Of a DNA stretch of 6,266 nucleotides, positions 3,901 through 6,266 are shown piece after piece. Below the pieces are notes generated by a model. That model did not search any database and had not been told where the DNA came from. It was given only the letters and a program-made list of their open reading frames with translations. Location: contig JAPPDN010000776.1 of NCBI GenBank assembly GCA_028824575.1, forward strand, positions 1 through 6,266. The letters run 5' to 3'. Each line of letters starts with the position of its first letter. Position 1 is the first letter of the stretch. Origin of the DNA: Candidatus Poribacteria bacterium (GTDB lineage: Bacteria; Poribacteria; WGA-4E; WGA-3G). The position numbers and the translations under genes are program-made.

Positions 3901-6266
3901 GCCACCCGGTCCTTTGTCATCAAGGACGAGGGCACTGATATTAAGGGTATCCGTGACCTTAGTATCAAGCGTCTCACGGATGTCGTATACAACAGGTGTA
4001 TCTATCCAGAATCGGGTGCCACCGATAGCTGCACGGGTGTCGTCATAAGCAAAAATACGGGCAAAACCACTGCCGGGTAACGCGTTGTTTGGGACATCGA
4101 TCCGAACAGTTCCATATTCTCCCTGCCAGACGTTGCCACCTACTCGTCGCGTGAGATCATTGCGTAGATTGTCATCAAAATTATTTGCAAAGACTGCGAA
4201 AGCAAAAAATGTTTCTGTGCTAAAATCGGATGCGCGCGTGAAGCTCACGCCGCCTGTACCCTCGATTCCTGAATTTCGGATCACGCCTATCTCGTTCGCC
4301 TTAATCACAATTTTATGTGTGTCGTTGAGCGCGACGCGTTCCAACTCCACCTTTACGTCGAGTTGGGGACGGGCAAGGCGAGATGCCGGATCACCAAAAA
4401 GTGTATATGATTCGGTTCCAGGGATCCAATCTATGTTCCGAATCCGGTTGAGAAAACTAATTTTGGCATCAGCAACAATAGATCCTATCGTTGGCTGTAA
4501 GGGCGGACTGTTAGTCGCCAATTCTGGAGACTCCTGAACAACACGAAACAAGGCTTCAAAGAGGTCTATGTCAAACTCAGCATTTGCTTGCCCGTAGGTG
4601 AGTCGTGTTGCCGAAAGTGCTGCAATAGCACCGTACCTTCCTAACAGAAACTGTTCGCTGAGGCAAAAATTTCCAGCCTGTTGTGGCTTATCAAACTGTC
4701 CATTGAGACAGGTCGTTGTGATAACAAAGGGGAGGTATTGGTTTCGCAAATCGGCGGCATCCTCAATACGAAAAATAGATTCATCTGCCCAGGTCTGGCT
4801 TCCACCGTGTCCAGCATATTCAATTGCAAGCGCGCCTCTATTGATAGCAGAGAGGATCATCCTACGTGTATTGTCAGGGCTGCCAATCTTTCGGAGGTAG
4901 ATTTGGCGCGTGTCGTATCCGGGCGGGATAACCTCCTGTATGAGTTCATCGCGTGACTCTTCAAAGATACCATCATTGGGTTTGTCTGTATGGTCATCTG
5001 CCACCTGAATTAATGTGCCTTGCCACACTCCCATCTTCGGATCTTTTTCATAATCAATCATCTTTTGAACCATGGTTGTGAGGGCTTCGGGCGTTTGCAC
5101 CGAGAGTCTACCAATAAACATATCCGGCAAAGGATCATCGCCACTAATATTGACAAAACGCTGGTCCATAGAAGTTTCACCACTTGCAGGCGCCCAACCG
5201 TGGTATGTCGGCACGAAGTTCGGATAGAGGTTATAGGTGCCTCGGAATGTCGGATCCTGGCGGTAGATATCAACAGTGGCTCCCTTGTAGTCGTAGTGTG
5301 CATCTCCAACAAGGAGGACATACGTAGGGGCAGGTTGTTGCCAATTATGATAGGTATATCGTAGGAATTTCTGGATCGCAAAGGGGTTGAAGAGGCCATC
5401 GCTAAATTCATTGTAAATATCGTCAATATCAACAACCATAGTTGTTAAACCTTGCGAACGCCGGAATTCGACGAGCGGAAGAATATTTTCGGCGAAAGTC
5501 GAGTGTGTAATGACGACATAGTCAGCTTGGTTAGCGGGGTTCCTTAACGGTGTCGGTGGTGTCGGAACGAGTGCGTTGATATTTTTATAGGCACTACGAC
5601 TTATTACAAAATAGCGTCTATACTGGCTGACAGTATCCTCAAACAAAATCCGACGAGTCGCTCCCGTTCGAATGACTTTACCGTCAGTGAGTCTGCTTGT
5701 AATTCCGTTTTCATCCAACTGATATACGTCTATTGTGTCGTTAAAGAAGTTTCCAACTCGGTACTGAACTTGCCCACGGTTGAGCGGTTCAGTATTGGTA
5801 TTAAATTCAAGGCGATTGGACTCTGCCTGAAAGTCTCGCCAATAGTCAATCTCATACCAGTCGAGGTAGAAATCGTACGACCCTGGCGGCGTATCGTTGT
5901 CATCGAATGCCTCAATGCGCATATAGTTCGTCGTATCGTGGAAGATGAGATTCTGTGAATTGTGTGAGATGTCGCGGGTTGCGGTCTGCGAAGCTTGACG
6001 TTTCCACTCCTCATTCCTACCAAGTATCTTGTTATTAAAGGTGATACGAGCGATGTGGCGTGCACTCCCCTTGCGAGAGGCGCCTTGGAATTTAATACGC
6101 AAAGTACCAATGCGATCAATTTGAAGCCGTGGTATTGCGCCCGGAATGTCTTTAGGCTCTATAGGAAAATCTTTTCGGCTCGTATTAATATTCCCACCGC
6201 GGAAAGCAACGCCGAAATAGTGGTCTGCCAGTTCAGACTTAATATCATTACCGGCTAAGACGTCAT
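976..6266 (-). CDS. Giant gingipain-like (peptidase C25) multidomain exported protein, 5' truncated
   Basis: The gene reads leftwards to a TGA at 976-978. The frame stays open to the right edge, giving at least 1,762 codons. A TTG at 6100-6102 is not the start, because in-frame coding sequence (ADHYFGVAFRGGN… to …IDRIGT) lies upstream of it. Residue numbers below count that TTG as 1. Order of parts: beta-rich N-terminal region (1-190) with the FYLDWYEIDYWRDFQAE segment typical before C25 domains; caspase-fold C25 peptidase (about 193-576) with His432 in GHGG and Cys465 in TTTCLNGQF; beta-sandwich domains (577-815); CARDB-like domain (818-958); a domain with an FPPNAL motif (from about 971); two W-x-I-x-F modules (1158-1356); two Ig-like repeats (1370-1606); and a FlgD/type-IX-secretion-like C-terminal domain (1614-1708). 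The likely role is a secreted or surface cysteine protease cleaving proteins outside the cell. The signal peptide would lie beyond the window. Substrate preference (Arg or Lys) cannot be read from this sequence. Confidence 0.92.
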   Translation of the reverse strand, partial: DVLAGNDIKSELADHYFGVAFRGGNINTSRKDFPIEPKDIPGAIPRLQIDRIGTLRIKFQGASRKGSARHIARITFNNKILGRNEEWKRQASQTATRDISHNSQNLIFHDTTNYMRIEAFDDNDTPPGSYDFYLDWYEIDYWRDFQAESNRLEFNTNTEPLNRGQVQYRVGNFFNDTIDVYQLDENGITSRLTDGKVIRTGATRRILFEDTVSQYRRYFVISRSAYKNINALVPTPPTPLRNPANQADYVVITHSTFAENILPLVEFRRSQGLTTMVVDIDDIYNEFSDGLFNPFAIQKFLRYTYHNWQQPAPTYVLLVGDAHYDYKGATVDIYRQDPTFRGTYNLYPNFVPTYHGWAPASGETSMDQRFVNISGDDPLPDMFIGRLSVQTPEALTTMVQKMIDYEKDPKMGVWQGTLIQVADDHTDKPNDGIFEESRDELIQEVIPPGYDTRQIYLRKIGSPDNTRRMILSAINRGALAIEYAGHGGSQTWADESIFRIEDAADLRNQYLPFVITTTCLNGQFDKPQQAGNFCLSEQFLLGRYGAIAALSATRLTYGQANAEFDIDLFEALFRVVQESPELATNSPPLQPTIGSIVADAKISFLNRIRNIDWIPGTESYTLFGDPASRLARPQLDVKVELERVALNDTHKIVIKANEIGVIRNSGIEGTGGVSFTRASDFSTETFFAFAVFANNFDDNLRNDLTRRVGGNVWQGEYGTVRIDVPNNALPGSGFARIFAYDDTRAAIGGTRFWIDTPVVYDIRETLDTKVTDTLNISALVLDDKGPGGIRSISVLWDNTATFVDVVTPMIPARTPLGDVPPGGRWYELQTPIPLPKGGLQIRYRIRITDSTGHEVAIPSKQERNIVRVPEGPNLAIGTDKVDRAPIRYTFDEKKNGYQLIAELINNGGRPVLADIEVVFAEENPDADGDLIVDETADVLGTVVVKATDWVEGTYVWQRATAILDLKTPLETGVHKIYVLADPEDPSIEDKIDGNVEEARLYDNKQHVSFIVNDFNYRLEEELTAFSLDRVFEIHFPPNALETETKGTVSIPLAVTSQSPPDPTQPDLQFAPIPRVAALRRGLIRQDRAVAQYYEPAFRTEASMLAKPAEIKLRFDVSALEDIVREEKGLQPDNPTFKHEFTKVTNQIAIYAWQANVERGPQSESAAEEANVNLSAWRRLPSKINYTPEGDFLLENYVTPVQMENASQQNLKADNITINSNLTPAGTWVIIFLDGSEYEVFLKGKGEPRFQKLDRTGQLDNPFREEAFGLELRIPRQENPSLDVNYAFEFADVLAFETDYDPQGDVILTRTWNTNLGNGSATVNSRLGPKAEFETGDWFIFFTDPNYYELRDTSNEPSYFPNGVKIRGRINEPIFLTHLGFELLVTASSEEFDFGDKFKFSSARVATITTDVPKLTRFALMRSTDTEPPTFNLWVDGLQPQTGSVIAPRPTISIVLQDANGIDTEFFSLEKQKDGGPFESVTDYELRTQGGIQTVPIDYRPILFPGEYTFNIGAQDFNRNTIGGDDGVVSYRFFVIEAPDITPPTIDIQVGASGRDSGNEMLEEPLTDGAVLTEQPRFKITLTDDNALDETTFRFNFGGLYEGLEPLDASNYMQTFDPAAPVSADITYAPDLTNGEYQLQITAADTSENIAEFVTTFTLNEKVTLSEVFNAPNPVDRTFGGKTFFTYHLAQAPDSVTIKVYSVNGRLLKTLDDVSANRGTNETGWDCRDEAGVRCANGVYFYRVIASIENGKIEKVGKLAILR
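979..1263 (-). other. C-terminal FlgD-like / type IX secretion-like sorting domain
   Basis: The last 95 residues (1614-1708) begin FNAPNPV. They contain the strand VTIKVYSVNGRLLKTL, a W-D turn, and the strand NGVYFYRV, ending GKLAILR. This is the order seen in FlgD-type Ig domains and in type A C-terminal domains recognised by the type IX (Por) secretion system of Bacteroidota and relatives. Gingipains themselves carry such a domain, which agrees with the C25 call. Whether this organism has a type IX system cannot be seen here. The W-D turn carries two cysteines (1672, 1680). Confidence 0.75.
1285..1995 (-). repeat. Two tandem Ig-like repeats before the C-terminal domain
   Basis: Residues 1370-1485 and 1486-1606 each open with a D-x-x-PPT hinge (DTEPPTF, DITPPTI). 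They continue with P-R/x-F/I-x-I-x-L-x-D-x-N (PTISIVLQDANGID; RFKITLTDDNALD) and end with G-E-Y and A-x-D-x-x-x-N motifs. These are bacterial Ig-like domains often stacked in exported proteins as rigid spacers that hold the catalytic part away from the cell surface. Confidence 0.7.
2035..2631 (-). repeat. Two degenerate W-x-I-x-F beta modules in the C25 protein
   Basis: Residues 1158-1244 and 1263-1356 share the same order of motifs. Each has a lead-in strand (ITINS/ATVNS), then GTWVIIFLD or GDWFIFFTD, then a tyrosine-glutamate (YEV/YEL), a variable loop, a G-L-E-L or G-F-E-L strand, then F-x-F and a closing T-D. From the GxW to the closing TD the copies are 74 and 76 residues, and the tryptophans are 110 residues apart. 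They are too diverged to see as DNA repeats. This looks like an old duplication of an all-beta structural module. No enzymatic motif is visible. Confidence 0.55.
3229..3651 (-). other. CARDB-like adhesion/beta-sandwich domain with an Asp-rich loop
   Basis: This covers residues about 818-958. It starts with PNLAIGTDKV and has ELINNGGRPVLADIEVVF, typical of CARDB domains (bacterial cell-adhesion-related Ig-like folds). It ends with the usual pattern of D-P-…-I-E-…-N-…-YDN followed by a final strand. Inserted at residues 869-880 is an Asp-rich stretch (NPDADGDLIVDE) that resembles a thrombospondin-type-3 or EF-hand-like calcium loop. The role is probably structural spacing or adhesion outside the cell. 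Confidence 0.6.
4375..5526 (-). other. Peptidase C25 (gingipain) catalytic domain within the giant protein
   Basis: This covers residues about 193-576 of the visible protein. The domain opens with DYVVITHSTFAENILPLVEF and the strand TTMVVDIDDIY, followed by YVLLVGDAHYD, then a long loop region, then MFIGRLSVQT. The catalytic His is residue 432 (codon 4807-4809) in YAGHGGSQTW, and the catalytic Cys is residue 465 (codon 4708-4710) in TTTCLNGQFD. The 33-residue spacing equals that between His211 and Cys244 of Porphyromonas RgpB. The domain closes with SYTLFGDPASRL, the usual C25 end signature. Both dyad residues are intact, so activity is expected. Confidence 0.9.

Noticed and set aside
6100..6102. 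TTG as start codon of the C25 gene
   Set aside because: The frame is open with plausible protein sequence all the way to the window edge, and no export signal follows this TTG, so the real start is outside the window.

Overview
The window carries three protein-coding genes. Two are on the + strand: the 3' end of an RraA-like aldolase-family gene, and a complete small NIPSNAP-family gene. The third is on the - strand and fills about 84% of the window. It encodes a giant multidomain gingipain-like (peptidase family C25) protein whose 5' end lies beyond the right edge.

The combination suggests an uncultured environmental bacterium. It includes a C25 peptidase with a FlgD-like/type-IX-secretion-like C-terminal domain, a stand-alone ~109-residue NIPSNAP protein, an RraA-like protein of the 'GELL…GFPVF…SPVDS.GRG' subfamily, moderate base composition and heptameric intergenic repeats. 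Candidatus Poribacteria or a related FCB/planctomycete-neighbour lineage fits best. This is inference from gene style, not from a phylogenetic marker.

Layout: 2-373, RraA-like C-terminal part. 374-593, intergenic region with a heptamer array (384-411), a long imperfect hairpin (405-448) and a ribosome binding site (579-586). 594-923, NIPSNAP gene. 924-975, short convergent gap, most of which is a second heptamer array of the same family in the opposite orientation. 976-6266, C25 peptidase gene on the - strand, open to the window edge (at least 1,762 codons visible).

The RraA-like and NIPSNAP genes are co-oriented, but 220 bp and a hairpin separate them, so an operon is not evident. Both look like cytoplasmic small-molecule metabolism proteins. 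The C25 protein looks exported: a beta-rich N-terminal region, a caspase-fold protease with an intact His/Cys dyad, a long stack of Ig-like and CARDB-like beta domains, two copies of a W-x-I-x-F module, two tandem Ig-like repeats, and a C-terminal sorting-type domain. Nothing in the sequence links it functionally to its convergent neighbours.

The most unusual signals are the architecture of the giant protease, which has only four cysteines in the visible protein, and the pair of oppositely oriented heptamer arrays bracketing the NIPSNAP gene. I found no mobile element, CRISPR array, RNA gene or clearly new system.
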